A stretch of DNA of 44,517 nucleotides from Terramyces sp. JEL0728 (GCA_027603945.1 JADIIU010000106.1:1-44517); one strand, 5' to 3'; positions 21,439-32,046 are shown, numbered from the stretch's first letter. The notes: a model not told the origin generated them from the letters alone. Made by a program: numbers and translations.

Positions 21439-22964
21439 TTAGTCAGTATCGTGGTTCCACAAATCTCCCTTTTCAGAGCTATCCTTGATCACATTGATGT
21501 ACAACTTGAATTTCACTCTGTTATTTTCCAAGATTGGGCGAGAGTTTTTACGGCTGATTTGCTTCATGTCGACCTCCTTGTCCAACTCCCCATACCCCCA
21601 GTCTTGCTGCTTTGACGTAAAAGCGTGGTTGCAAACTTGTATTAGTTACGATTACCTTTGTATTTCTTGAAAATATTTTCGTTTTCATAGTTGCATGATA
21701 CAAAAGCAAAGTGGCCACAGACAGATGTGTCCAATTCATCGTTGAGAGCCTCCATGCACTCCAAATACAAGGAAACCGTGTTTGGTTTTTTGTTTCCTTT
21801 TGGATAGAGCAAAAGCTTCCTGATATTAATAAAAAGTACCAAGTGAACCCATTACACTTAAACTCGGGACTATAGACCGTGGTGGTTTGCTTTAGTGTTT
21901 CCCAATCATCAATGGCCCAAGTGAAGAGTGCACGATCAAGGCATTCTTCTCCCTCTTCAACAGCCAAGATTTTATCAATTGAAAGTTGGTTCTTGATGTT
22001 GTCTGGTTTAAATCCATAAGAATTAAGCTCAGATTCTTTCATGCAGATACCCGTGCTAATTGAAGATTCCAGTAACGGCATCTCTCTTCTTTTTTTGATA
22101 TACATTGATGGATAGCCGCAATTGTCATTCCATTCAATCTCAGGGGTGGGAATTGCAGAGCAAACTTTTGCAAAATCGCCATTGATCGCAGGCAACCCCG
22201 TCAATAAGTGGACTGTGTCTTTTGAATCCAGCAACTCCTGGATCCTACCTTTGATTTCATCAACACTATCCGACGAAGCTTGCAGCTCCCTGATCCTCAA
22301 GTCGTACAGATCGTTAGTCTTTTTGAATTCTTCCTGCAACTTGACTTGGTATTCCTTTAGTTCGGTTTCAAGTTTTTCTTTGAGTGTGTTGTATTCGTTG
22401 AGAATATCAGTTTGCATAACCTGGTGTTGCTCATCCAGGTACAGCCGATAGTTCTTTACCTTTTCAACCCCTTCCGTCAAGAATTCCACTTTCTCCTTAG
22501 CTGCTTGCAGACTAGACAGTCCAGCTTCAACTACAGTCTCCCAGCAATCGAAAAGTCTACATTAGCTCATTTTACCTTTGGAATGAATGCCCAAAGTGAG
22601 ACTTTGCGGAATGGCACTCCTGACATACAATGGATTTACAATTGGTGCAGTATAAATCGGTAATTTGTGCTGGATGGAAATTGCACTCTTTCGCATTCTT
22701 CTTGACATATCTGGTTCGTTTAAACATCAAATTTGAATTATCGTCCAACTGAAGATCTAACGCTGAAGTGAGTTGGTGTAAATGGGTCGCCTTTGATTCC
22801 TTGTGGTAGGCAACATGTTTGTCGCAGAGATAAACCGAGCACTCATTGCAAACCATTGACGCCGGCTGTTCCTTCCCAGCGATGCATTCGTCACAGTTGA
22901 ATTGCTTTTCTGATTTTTGAGGAGGATCGGATGTTGCTTGGGTTTCAACTATCTCTTGCTCCAT
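21439..22964 (-). CDS. B-box / coiled-coil / MATH protein 2
   Basis: Paralogue of the downstream gene, head-to-tail. First exon (22572-22964): two B-boxes (CDECIAGKEQPASMVCNECS and CNFHPAQITDLYCTNCKS). A 19-nt intron then leads into the coiled coil. The MATH domain (FTWAIDDW, CNGFTWKLLLYPKGNKKPN, CNYENENIFKKYK, DWGYG) is split by two 20-nt introns at the same places as in paralogue 1. The shared intron positions show that duplication came after intron gain. Protein identity between the two is moderate, so the duplication is not recent. The stop TAA (21439-21441) runs into AATAAA. Confidence 0.85.
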
Positions 22965-23247
22965 TTTTCGGAAAGTAGGATTGCGCCTCCAAAATTGAAA
23001 CTTTGCCCAAATACAAAGTGACTCAGAGGCAAGCTTAAATCTCTTGAAAGAGAATTGTTTGGTGCAGTATTAATAAATCCAAATTGGTTTTGTACTCGAT
23101 GATCAACCATATTCTACGGTTCACGATTATCTGATATACGAATATAATTTAAACTTTTCTTGGAAGCTAGGATAAACGGTGGATATATGGTGGATAGTGA
23201 GAGCTCTAATTTTTTGAAACGCGAAAAGAATCAGAAACCAAATTGAA

Positions 23248-26200
23248 ATGATTAATACGCTGGAAAGGGATCAAGCAGCTGAGCCAAATCACACTCGCAG
23301 TCCTACGGAAAACTCTGCAAGTTCGAATGTACCGAAAGAAATGCCAAGAGGAATGGTTCAAGATTCTGCGTTTCTATTTGGCTACACCATTAAGCCATCG
23401 GAAACAGAGCTGGAAATAATGCTGGAATTGATGATGGAGGACGTTAATTTGACTGAAGAAAAGAAAGTTGTGATTCGTAAACTGTCGGACGAACGCAAGT
23501 GGATGATGCTCGTTCAGAATTTATCGGAAAGATTCAGAAATGGACCACAAGAAGTGCTGCAAGAAATTCAAGAGATTCAAAAGTTAAAAAATGGAGCCAA
23601 TCGTGATTTATTGAATGCACTTGAAGTTTCGCTGCGATCCAGACCTATTCGATGGATTAGTGAATTCATTGACCACGGTGGATTAGGCGTTATGCTTGAT
23701 AATCTCAACGAACTGGAAGAAACTCAAAATCATAATGAATTTGAGGAGTTGTATATAAAATGTTTGAAATCTTTCATGAACAATAAAATTGGATTATCTG
23801 CAGTGCTGGATACAGACGGAGCCCTAAATGTAATAGCTTTATCCCTAAGATCCCCTTCTCAAAGAACTAGAGCGCTTGTGCTGGAGATTTTTGGTGCTGT
23901 GTGCTTACTTCCTGGAGGACACAGTTCAGTATTGGATGCAATGGACACGCTTTGCGAAGTTGCAGGGACAAGATTCAGATTTGAAATTGTTATATATGCT
24001 CTTTGGCAAAGTTGCAGAGGCCTATCCCCGACCGAAAAGGAATTGCAAGTGGCTAGCATGTCGTTTATTAATGCTGTGATTTGTGGTGGGCCTGGAGCAG
24101 AATTCGAGTTTAGAATGCATGTTCGATGGGAGTTTATCAGTTTGGGGCTAATTCAGCTAATCGATGTTGGTATTTGCTAATAGTAGAAAATTGGTCATAT
24201 CGAAAATGAACTTTTACAGACCCAAATTGACGTATGGATCGCAGGGATGGAAGCCGATGAAGCGGAGCTATTCAAGCGGTTGGACACAAACAAAATCAAC
24301 ATGGATGACAGCAGCGAGCTTGCTGTAATGTTGAACCAAGTGATGAAAAAGTCCTCTTGTGAAGCTCCGTATATTTCACTTTTAAAACACTTGACGATGC
24401 TTCCAGCTAATTCATTTGACAGGTGACCGTACTTAATTCAGAATGAAGTTTATTCTGGTTATTGACAAGCTAGTGCAGCAAATTATTATTCAGAGAAACG
24501 GCGAAGACCCAGATCCTACTTCGGTATTGGCTAACATAGATATGAGACACTTTATGGGCGAACTGGATAATGTGGAGAGTCTTAAAGAGCAAGAAAACAG
24601 ATATCAAAAACAACTTGAAAAATCAAAGAGATTGGAAAAGGAAATTGAAACCCTTAAAGAAACATCAGTTAACGACAAACTGGCGCAAGCAAATAAGAGA
24701 ATATCGGAATTAGAAAAATTGGTGGCGGTAAGTAATAGCTTAAATAGAATTCTGGACCGGCAGTTAGTTCCGCCCCAGCTCCGCCAACAAGGTACTTTTT
24801 GGTTAAAATAGTATGAATGCACCGCCGCCGCCGCCGAATCCAATGGGGTTGGTATCTAGATTAATTGTAGCGCAAGGTAAGAATTGAGTTAACGCTAGTG
24901 CTGGAGGACCACCTCCACCGCCGTAATTTTTGTTAATTCTAGACCGTAAATTGATTTTGACGTTAGCCCGTAATACTTTTTTTTAATTGTAGACCTTTTA
25001 CCGGAGGACCACCACCGTACTTTTTGCTAATTGTAGACCGTATTTGATTGCCTAACTCTAGACCGTACATTACTCTAACTCTAGACCGTACATTATCCTA
25101 ACTCTAGACCGTAAGAAATTATTGATTATAGTCCTGGAATGGGAATGGGAGGACCACCACCGTACTTTTTGCTAATTGCAGACCGTATTTGATTGCCTAA
25201 CGATAGACCGTAAGTAAACGAATAATCATAGACCGTAAATCCCGTTAACATATAGACCACCTGGAATGTCTGGGCCACCGCCGTATTCATTACTAATTTT
25301 AGACCGTATCCCAACTATTTAACATTAGACCGTATCCCAACTATTTAACTGTAGACCGTACTCGATTTTAATGCTAGACCGTAAGTTCGACCTAATATCA
25401 GTCCTGGAATGGGTGGACCGCCTCCGTATGCTTGTCCATTAACTCTAGACCGCCGTAATAGCATATTAACAGTAGACCGTAATATTGCACTGAAATTAGA
25501 CCGCCAGGGATGGGAGGACCTCCTCCGTATACACTATTATTAATCCTAGACCGTATTTTTACATTAATTTAGACCGTACTATTGCTCTAACTATAGACCG
25601 TAAAACTATGTCCTAAATATAGACCTGGAATGCCCGGAATGCCTCCACCGTATCCGTCTACTAACATAGACCGTAAATGACGACTTAAACTTAGACCGTA
25701 ATAATCACTAACTGTAGACCGTAATTACCAACTAAACCTAGTCCTGGAATGGGTGGACCTCCGTACAATTCTACTAACCTAGACCGTATTTTCTTTTAAT
25801 TGTAGACCGTAAGCGCAAATTGATTTTAGACCTGGAATGGGACCTCCTCCACCGTACCTTGCAATTAACTCTAGTCCTGGAATGGGATTCGCACCAGCAG
25901 CACCAGCAGCCCCTACAAAACCTCTGAATTTGTCTTCTAAACCTCTGAAATCCTTCAACTGGGCAAAACTTGCACCTTTAAAAGTTAAGGATACGGTTTG
26001 GCAAGATATTGACGATGCTGAAATCCATCAAAAATTGAAAAAAGGCGTTTATTCCGATTTTGAAGAAATGTTTGCTGCTAAAGAAACAAAAGTTGCAGAG
26101 ACACCAACTGAAAAAGTTGATTTGGGTTTTTACTATTTAACAATAGCCCCAAAAGAGATTACATTTTTGGATGGAAAGAGATCTCAAAATGTTAGTAAGG

Positions 26201-27781
26201 ATATTGGTTTACACGAGACATTATGTTGAAAGCGATCAAGTTGGATCCGTCATCCATCAAAAAAGCTATATTAACAGTAGATTTGAAAACATTGCCAAAC
26301 TTTGTGCTTACTGAATTGCTGAAATTGATTCCTACAGAAGATGAGCTTTCTGCTGTTAAACAATACGCAAATGAAATTCAGAATTTGGCATCGGCTGAAA
26401 GGTTCATGTACGAGATATCTGAAATCACCAAATACGAATTGAAATTGAAAGCAATGTATTTCAAAGGGTCGTTTGCTGAATACCAAGAAGATGCTGAAAG
26501 CATGATCACAAACTTGGGTGCGGCTTGCTCAGATGTCAAAAACAGCAAGAAATTTAAAGAGCTGCTCAAAGTATTATATTGCTCAAACAGATTATCCTGG
26601 CGCTTGGTAACTACTTGAATGCTGGGCAGAGAGGCGGTGCGTTTGGATTTAAACTAAACAGTTTGTTGAAGGTCGGATTCAGTTAACACAGATGATCGAT
26701 ACCAAGTCCAGCATCCAAAACCGCAAACACACTCTATTGCATTATCTTACTGAATTGCTTGAAAAAGAATTCCCAGACGTTGTAGGATTTCAAGATGAGC
26801 TGAGTCATGTCGAAGAAGGATCAAAGGGTAAATCTTTGTTTACAATATAGTTGGTATTCCTGCAATTAGAACGGCGTTGGTTACCATCAGAGACAACCTG
26901 AAAGCACTGAAAGGGTTACTTGAAAGTATGGAAGAAGAAGCAAAAGCAAAAGGTGTTGACAAGAAACCATCTTCTGGCTCAACGTTTTCCAATGCCTCGT
27001 CAAACTCTACAGTGCTTACAAACAAGTTTAGAGACGTGATGCAAAAGTTTTACGATGATTCAGAAAAGATATATGAAAGTTTGGATACCAAATTCAAAAC
27101 ATCCGAAAAAGAATTTGATAGCGTCGTCCTGCTTTATGGTGAAGAACCAAAGAATATGACGCCCGAAGAATTCTTTGGAATATTTGCCAAATTTACCCAG
27201 GCATTTATCGCTGCAAAGATTGATAACGAAACTGCGGTTGCCAAAGAACTGCAAGAAAAGAAAAGAGAAGAAGCAAAACGAGTATTTATTATTGACATTA
27301 GGATCAAGAAGAAAAGATGCGAAAGAAAAAGGAAGATGCGCAGTCCCCTGGCAAAGGTGGTGCTCCAGAGAAAGAAGGCGGATTGGACGACTTGATCTCT
27401 TCAATTCGAACTGGTAGAGCGTTTGGAAATAGTGATGCAGGAGCTGGTAGACAGCGACGAATGAAAGAATCGTTTTCAAACAGAAAACCTGAAGAAGGAA
27501 GAGAAAGCACTGCAATCAAAGAAAAATCATTCCAGATCCAGGACCAAGGCGCGATTGGTCGTTTAAGAAGGCAAGATCCTGTCGACAAGACAAACAAGTT
27601 TGAATTGAAGCCAAAGAATCCCGAGCTGAACAAGAAGTTGGCCATGGACGGGCTGAAACATGTGCCAAACCATCCGTCAGATAAAACCGAAAGTCCTCTT
27701 GTTAAACTCAAAGCAACAGGGAAAAATCGTGAAACCCCGACTGATATCAAGAACCGATTTGAAAATGCTAGCAAATCTTGA
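23248..27781 (+). CDS. Diaphanous-type formin (GBD/FH3-FH1-FH2-DAD) with a microexon FH1
   Basis: Formins nucleate and elongate unbranched actin, with FH1 feeding profilin-actin to FH2. Order: GBD/FH3 (residues ~50-430, RWISEFIDHGGLGVMLDNL, RTRALVLEIFGAVCLLPGG), a coiled coil (KRLEKEIETLKE), FH1 (24810-25880), FH2 (SFNWAKLAP, LDGKRSQNVNIMLKAI, ALGNYLNAGQRGGAFGFKL, LLHYL) and a C-terminal DAD (GLDDLISSIRTGRAF plus basic RQRR), so it should be Rho-autoinhibited. About 44 introns of 19-23 nt are needed; 35 lie in FH1, where 22 exons are only 3 nt. Introns in FH3 and FH2 are ordinary for this genome and verify the frame. The first intron (24166-24186) starts GTT. AATAAA follows the TGA. Confidence 0.93.
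24811..25874 (+). repeat. FH1 microexon array: 35 introns, 22 three-nucleotide exons
   Basis: From 24943 to 25808 the pattern TAG-ACC-GTA repeats. Each ACC is a complete exon between two 20-23-nt introns with GTA starts and CTAAC/TTAAC-like branch sites. Three-nt exons include 24943-24945, 24967-24969 (CCC), 25037-25039, 25062-25064, 25085-25087, 25108-25110 and on to 25806-25808. Longer exons of 21-30 nt encode PGMGGPPP-type blocks, and two exons are 6 nt. All introns are phase 2 (CC then A), so the spliced frame is continuous polyproline. Read as plain DNA, the region is closed by stops in every frame. Confidence 0.92.
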
Positions 27782-27805
27782 TTCAATAAAGGATAAAGTA
27801 ACTTA

Positions 27806-28978
27806 TTAAACATAAGAAATATTGTGGAGCTGAACATGCATATATCTTGATAGCAAACCAACCACTTCAACGTGTCCTCCTAATCGAGCGAAACGAAGCG
27901 CTTCATTTAGCTTTGCAGATGGATCAACCCGCCCATCTTGTAGCAGCATTAGGACTATATCAGCAAACCCCATCGTTGCAGCCTTTCTTATGGATTCGTT
28001 ATTCTGAATTGCTGGATTAGATCTTTTATCCAACAGTAAAAATTCCACAATCCTTGGACATCCTTTTGTGCAAGCAGTTCGCAATGCAAAGCACTTGTCT
28101 AGTGTTGGATCTACTTTTTTGTTGAATCTGACAATCATTTCGATAATCTCTGCTTGCCCCTTTGCAGCGGCTGCTAGAAACTGCTCTTCCAAAAATCTAA
28201 TGTGGGGCGGATGATTTCGATCAAGGAAAGGTAAAAACAACTGCACCTGTACAATATTGTTCTTGATCACTGCAATCTTCAGCAGATTAAAGATTTCGGC
28301 TTCTGTTTCTTCAGGATAGGGTTTCAAGTTCTGGAAAAACTTTTTTGATTCATACTGTTCGATTTCGCTCTCTAATTTGCAAGAGCTTTTGTTGTGGGGT
28401 GAGGATCTGCTTTTGAATAGCCCAATTCTTTGACATTTAGCCAGGATCCTTTCAAATTGATCGAATTCTAGATTCAATGAATTCAGAATTGTTTCAATGT
28501 TTTCGTGGTTCTTGGAGCTCTTGATATAGTCTGCAAAAAACAAAAAGTAATTGATAAGGCCTTGACGTTCGCCCGACATACTGCCCGACCACATTTCGGC
28601 CTCTGCCTCAAGTTCATTCACCACTTCCATCCTGTTCAGCACGCTGGACACTATCCAGTTTCTTTTTCCGCTGATAAGTAGTTTTGTTTTAACTATTTCG
28701 GTAGCGATTTGGTAAATAGTGATCAAATCGACAGTCTCTGGATTTTTCAGCTTTCTAGACAGGTTGTAGTAAACGGAAAGTTCTGTAGCGTTTGAAAAAT
28801 TGTGTCTGGTCATCCTTGCAGCTTCATACAACTTTTTGAAAATAAACAGCTTCCGTAGACATTCCAGATCATGTAGAAAATATCTGCTGCAAGAAATAAA
28901 ATTGAAATAATCCTCGAAATTCAGGTGGATTGCTGTGTGATCAAATATCAGCTGCGGGAGGAAACCCAGGTTGTTCAT
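27806..28978 (-). CDS. Ankyrin-repeat protein with an F-box-like N-terminus
   Basis: ATG 28978 (MNNLGFLPQLIFDHTAIHL). The first 40 residues resemble an F-box by hydrophobic pattern only (LPQLIFDH..LNFEDYFNFISCSRYF). The middle is helical with no recognised domain. The last ~150 residues hold degenerate ankyrin repeats (AAAKGQAEIIEMIV, RTACTKGCPRIVEFLLL, RKAATMGFADIVLMLL, RFARLGGHVEVVGLLSRY). F-box plus ankyrin proteins can be SCF substrate receptors, an inference here. No introns. It converges with the formin, with 24 bp between stops. Confidence 0.75.
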   Translation of the reverse strand: MNNLGFLPQLIFDHTAIHLNFEDYFNFISCSRYFLHDLECLRKLFIFKKLYEAARMTRHNFSNATELSVYYNLSRKLKNPETVDLITIYQIATEIVKTKLLISGKRNWIVSSVLNRMEVVNELEAEAEMWSGSMSGERQGLINYFLFFADYIKSSKNHENIETILNSLNLEFDQFERILAKCQRIGLFKSRSSPHNKSSCKLESEIEQYESKKFFQNLKPYPEETEAEIFNLLKIAVIKNNIVQVQLFLPFLDRNHPPHIRFLEEQFLAAAAKGQAEIIEMIVRFNKKVDPTLDKCFALRTACTKGCPRIVEFLLLDKRSNPAIQNNESIRKAATMGFADIVLMLLQDGRVDPSAKLNEALRFARLGGHVEVVGLLSRYMHVQLHNISYV

Positions 28979-29044
28979 TTTTGCGGCAGGCGCGAAAAAG
29001 GTTAAACAATTATTGACAAAAATAAGCACAAGGTTATATTGAAA

Positions 29045-31306
29045 TTATTCATCGCCCAAAATATCATTGTATGCGGCACCGATACCGTAAACGCTCTTTC
29101 TGTTATCTGGTTTCATCTTGGTTCTTGGCGGGGTAGCCTTTCCGACAATATCATCATATGCAACACCAAGACCATAGACACTTTTGCGGTTATCCAACCC
29201 GCTAGCAAGCCAGGGCTGTTTGTAGTAATCATTGTAGATTTCATTGTTGTCGTGAGTTTCACCAGAATAAACGGAATCGGGAGGAGAGATTACTTCAGTC
29301 ACAGGGTAGATATAGTTTCTGTGCTGCAAGTCAGTCTGCACAGATTTGAGAGGGATGCAGTCATCGTCGTCATCAATTTGGGCTGGCTTTCTGTTCGACA
29401 TCAACTTGGACATTCTCTTTCCTGCAGAGGACACTCTCTTTCCGGCATTTTCCATAAGCTTTGACGCACGAACTGAGGCCTTATCATACAGCCCTTTTGC
29501 TTCAGCAGCAGGATTAGACCACATACCATTGCCCATGTAGACATTTTCCATATTCGAGTATTCGGGACTGACAAATCTGACTTGAGGTTGCTGAGGTTCA
29601 AAAGCCCTTTCTTCCTGATAGAAACTATTTGCATATTCTTCATAAGGAATCTTCACGACCACAGCATTCTTTGGGGGCTCAGGAACTTGAACGTAGACTT
29701 CATCTCTTCTCCCCCAAGCTTTGTAAATATAAAAGCCAGTCCACCAGTAGATCTGGGCAAAGATAATCATGCTGCAAAGGGTTACCAGCTTTACAGAAGA
29801 TATTTCTTGGGTCCAGAAATTTATAAATTGTCTAATGACACCAACCACAATCATCAGAATCCAAGCAACTGGCAAGATGCGATCACTCCACGATCCAAAG
29901 GAAACAATGTTACGACTTGAAGTACCCCATCCGTTGTTGTATATAAATAGCAGTGCCTGAATCTTTGCCAACATCATTCCAAACAAAAAGTAGTAGCCGT
30001 ACTGTGGGAACAGCAAGAAACGCACCTCGCCAGAGATACACATTGCAATTATTGCTTTATAGAACCCAGAAAAGAAGATTACCGTTAACCAGGTTAGAGT
30101 TTCAGAGAGCGTATACACATACAGGACCAAAAACACAATCGCAATGATAATGAATGGATAGACCAGCTGGAAAGACAATTCATAGGCAAGCCAAAGCGAA
30201 TGTAAATGCAAGTGCCCAATATTAATCAGCGCTTCTCTGAAAAACGATTTCGACCATCTAGTTTGCTGAGTAATCCATCTGAAATAGTTTGTTGGAGTTT
30301 CAGTATCACAGAAAGCCAGGTGGGTGTATGTGATTCTCTTTCCAATTCCCAAAGTGCAATTTGTCAAGTTTCGGTCATCGCCATAGGTACATTCTTTGCC
30401 CAGGAAGGTTTGGTTTCGCCATTTGTCGATTACTTGGTGAATAACATCCATACGATAGATGCCAAGCGGCCCGGAAACACAAGTAACACATTTAAAGTAT
30501 GATTGACATCCGCGTTCGAGGTTGAATGCCATCCAGTAACGCAAACTAGACAAGAATGAAATAACAGACTCTTTTGGGTTCAAAATGCGCACATTGCCAG
30601 TAGCAGCGCCAACTTTTTCATCAAAACGGAGTTCGTTTGCCAAGTGGGTGATACAGTCTGGATCAAGGATAGTGTCACTGTCGGTTACAACAACAGCATC
30701 AACATTCAGAGGAAATAGCTCTTTAAAGCCATATTCCATAGCAGATCTTTTACCGCCGTGAGGAGCCATCAAGCACATTGGTTGCATAACTTCAAACCCA
30801 GGAGGTCTTGGAGGAGGTACCCAGTTTGGATAGTTTTGGTTCCGCTTGACATAAGTGCGGCCAGGGTTGGTAACAATACCATCAGGATAAGCTTGCAAGA
30901 AGAGATCACCCATATAAGCGTCGCCTTCATCATCACCGTCAATAACAACAATTACTCCTCGGTGATATTCGTAAGAGATATGATGCGTACTCTCCAAACA
31001 CATTTGAAACAGTGTGGGGTCTTCACGATACCCAACGGCTAATAGCGCAGTAGTGATCTTTGGTGCATCGGCTGGAATGTTTCTGTTCTTTTCCACATCA
31101 ATCCTATTCAACACTGCGAATATACTCTGAAGTGTGTAATGAAATATAATAAGCACTCCGTAAAATGAGATTGTAAAGGCGTGCGAAGGAAATATAACGA
31201 TTTTTGCGACATAACAGTATAATAGCGGTCCAGCTAAAATAGACGCTGCTATTATTGTGTATAGCACGTTAAAGATCCTGGCTAGCCAGACCCTTCCGGA
31301 AGACAT
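29045..31306 (-). CDS. Hyaluronan-synthase-like family 2 glycosyltransferase (HAS/Cps1/chitin synthase group)
   Basis: Processive membrane GT2 enzymes polymerise UDP-sugars and export the chain. Landmarks: two N-terminal spans (residues ~12-37 and 45-66), VVVIDGDDEGD, VTDSDTILDPD (DSD 209-211), LRYWMAFNLERGCQSYFKC, CVSGPLGIYR, GDDRNLTN (309-312) and QQTRWSK (347-353), then about five more spans. The SGPLGIYR and TETP..QQTRWSKSYFRE-like segments are strikingly close to animal hyaluronan synthases and the fungal Cps1 type. The C-terminal ~190-residue cytosolic tail ends with a repeated motif, DNRKSVYGLGVAYDDIVG and DNRKSVYGIGAAYNDILG. 753 residues, no introns. The product (hyaluronan, chitin or another glycan) cannot be told from sequence. 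Confidence 0.9.
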   Translation of the reverse strand: MSSGRVWLARIFNVLYTIIAASILAGPLLYCYVAKIVIFPSHAFTISFYGVLIIFHYTLQSIFAVLNRIDVEKNRNIPADAPKITTALLAVGYREDPTLFQMCLESTHHISYEYHRGVIVVIDGDDEGDAYMGDLFLQAYPDGIVTNPGRTYVKRNQNYPNWVPPPRPPGFEVMQPMCLMAPHGGKRSAMEYGFKELFPLNVDAVVVTDSDTILDPDCITHLANELRFDEKVGAATGNVRILNPKESVISFLSSLRYWMAFNLERGCQSYFKCVTCVSGPLGIYRMDVIHQVIDKWRNQTFLGKECTYGDDRNLTNCTLGIGKRITYTHLAFCDTETPTNYFRWITQQTRWSKSFFREALINIGHLHLHSLWLAYELSFQLVYPFIIIAIVFLVLYVYTLSETLTWLTVIFFSGFYKAIIAMCISGEVRFLLFPQYGYYFLFGMMLAKIQALLFIYNNGWGTSSRNIVSFGSWSDRILPVAWILMIVVGVIRQFINFWTQEISSVKLVTLCSMIIFAQIYWWTGFYIYKAWGRRDEVYVQVPEPPKNAVVVKIPYEEYANSFYQEERAFEPQQPQVRFVSPEYSNMENVYMGNGMWSNPAAEAKGLYDKASVRASKLMENAGKRVSSAGKRMSKLMSNRKPAQIDDDDDCIPLKSVQTDLQHRNYIYPVTEVISPPDSVYSGETHDNNEIYNDYYKQPWLASGLDNRKSVYGLGVAYDDIVGKATPPRTKMKPDNRKSVYGIGAAYNDILGDE

Positions 31307-31330
31307 TCTGGCTATTTGGATGTCTTTGAT

Positions 31331-31338
31331 CTTTTATA
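31331..31338 (-). promoter_or_regulatory. TATA-like box of the HAS-like gene
   Basis: Minus-strand TATAAAAG, 25-32 bp before the ATG at 31306. Confidence 0.5.
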
Positions 31339-31497
31339 GCTTTTTAATTTTAATTTTTTAATTTGGAGCGTGTCATTGATTAAAAACTGTGCCACCATGC
31401 TTTAATTTCATAAATTAATTGGATTATAATCATCGATAATACAAAGCGGAGTTTGGTAGAGCACGTTATTTGCAAATAGTTTTGGGGATCAAATTTA

Positions 31498-32046
31498 TTA
31501 GAGATACAGGTCCAGATCGCAAGTGGCTTCCCATAAAGGTGCCAATAATTCCCTTGCTATTTTGTCGAATCCAAGCGCATCCATACAATCAAAGTTACAA
31601 AGGTCTTTGGAAGCAAGTTCCCACAATGCAACAACTTCCCCTTTGATCACAACAGGAACCAACAGGCAAGATTCGGTTTTTGGGACACTTTCTTGAAATA
31701 TATCGTAATCCTTTGCGGTTTCAAACAGCTGCGTTTTCTTTGTTCTTATGGCTATTCCGTGCAAGCCGACTCCCCATTCTTGCGACTCCTTTCCGCAAGG
31801 TCCTTGGAAAGGGCCGATGATATATTTTTTCTTGTTTTCTTTCCTCTGGATATAAAATGCAGTGTAGCTGAGCTGCCAGTCAGAGTACTCGTATAAATCA
31901 AACACTTGTGCAGCTATTTTTGATAAATTCAACCACAATGGCAAGCTGACATCAATTATTCTTTTCACACTATCGTACATTTCCTTGCTGTGGGCTTCCT
32001 TGTTGTAAGAAGACTGTTTTCGCTTTCTATCGTGGTTAATTGGCAT
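31498..32046 (-). CDS. GAF-domain protein, fRMsr-like paralogue lacking the catalytic cysteines
   Basis: The 182-residue protein aligns along its length with free-methionine-(R)-sulfoxide reductases, including YIIGPFQG and a GAF core (CLLVPVVIKGEVVALWEL). Where active fRMsr carries three cysteines (as in the gene at 33000-33530), this copy has Gly, His and Phe-type residues: GVGLHGIAI replaces GKGVCGTAA, and the HITCD motif is missing. It therefore probably does not reduce methionine sulfoxide and may bind a ligand or partner instead. It sits two genes away from the intact copy, on the same strand, with peroxiredoxin between them. No intron. Confidence 0.8.
   Translation of the reverse strand: MPINHDRKRKQSSYNKEAHSKEMYDSVKRIIDVSLPLWLNLSKIAAQVFDLYEYSDWQLSYTAFYIQRKENKKKYIIGPFQGPCGKESQEWGVGLHGIAIRTKKTQLFETAKDYDIFQESVPKTESCLLVPVVIKGEVVALWELASKDLCNFDCMDALGFDKIARELLAPLWEATCDLDLYL

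Noticed and set aside
24943..25850. Reading the TAG-ACC-GTA repeats as programmed DNA elimination (IES-like segments) or a CRISPR-like direct repeat.
   Set aside because: The segments between ACC exons have full intron signals identical to 20-nt introns in many ordinary genes here, and they vary internally. Repeats are too short and degenerate for CRISPR, and there are no cas genes.
27060..27870. Minus-strand frames opposite the formin C-terminus.
   Set aside because: They are shadows of the FH2/DAD coding exons; the plus frame shows the DAD motif.
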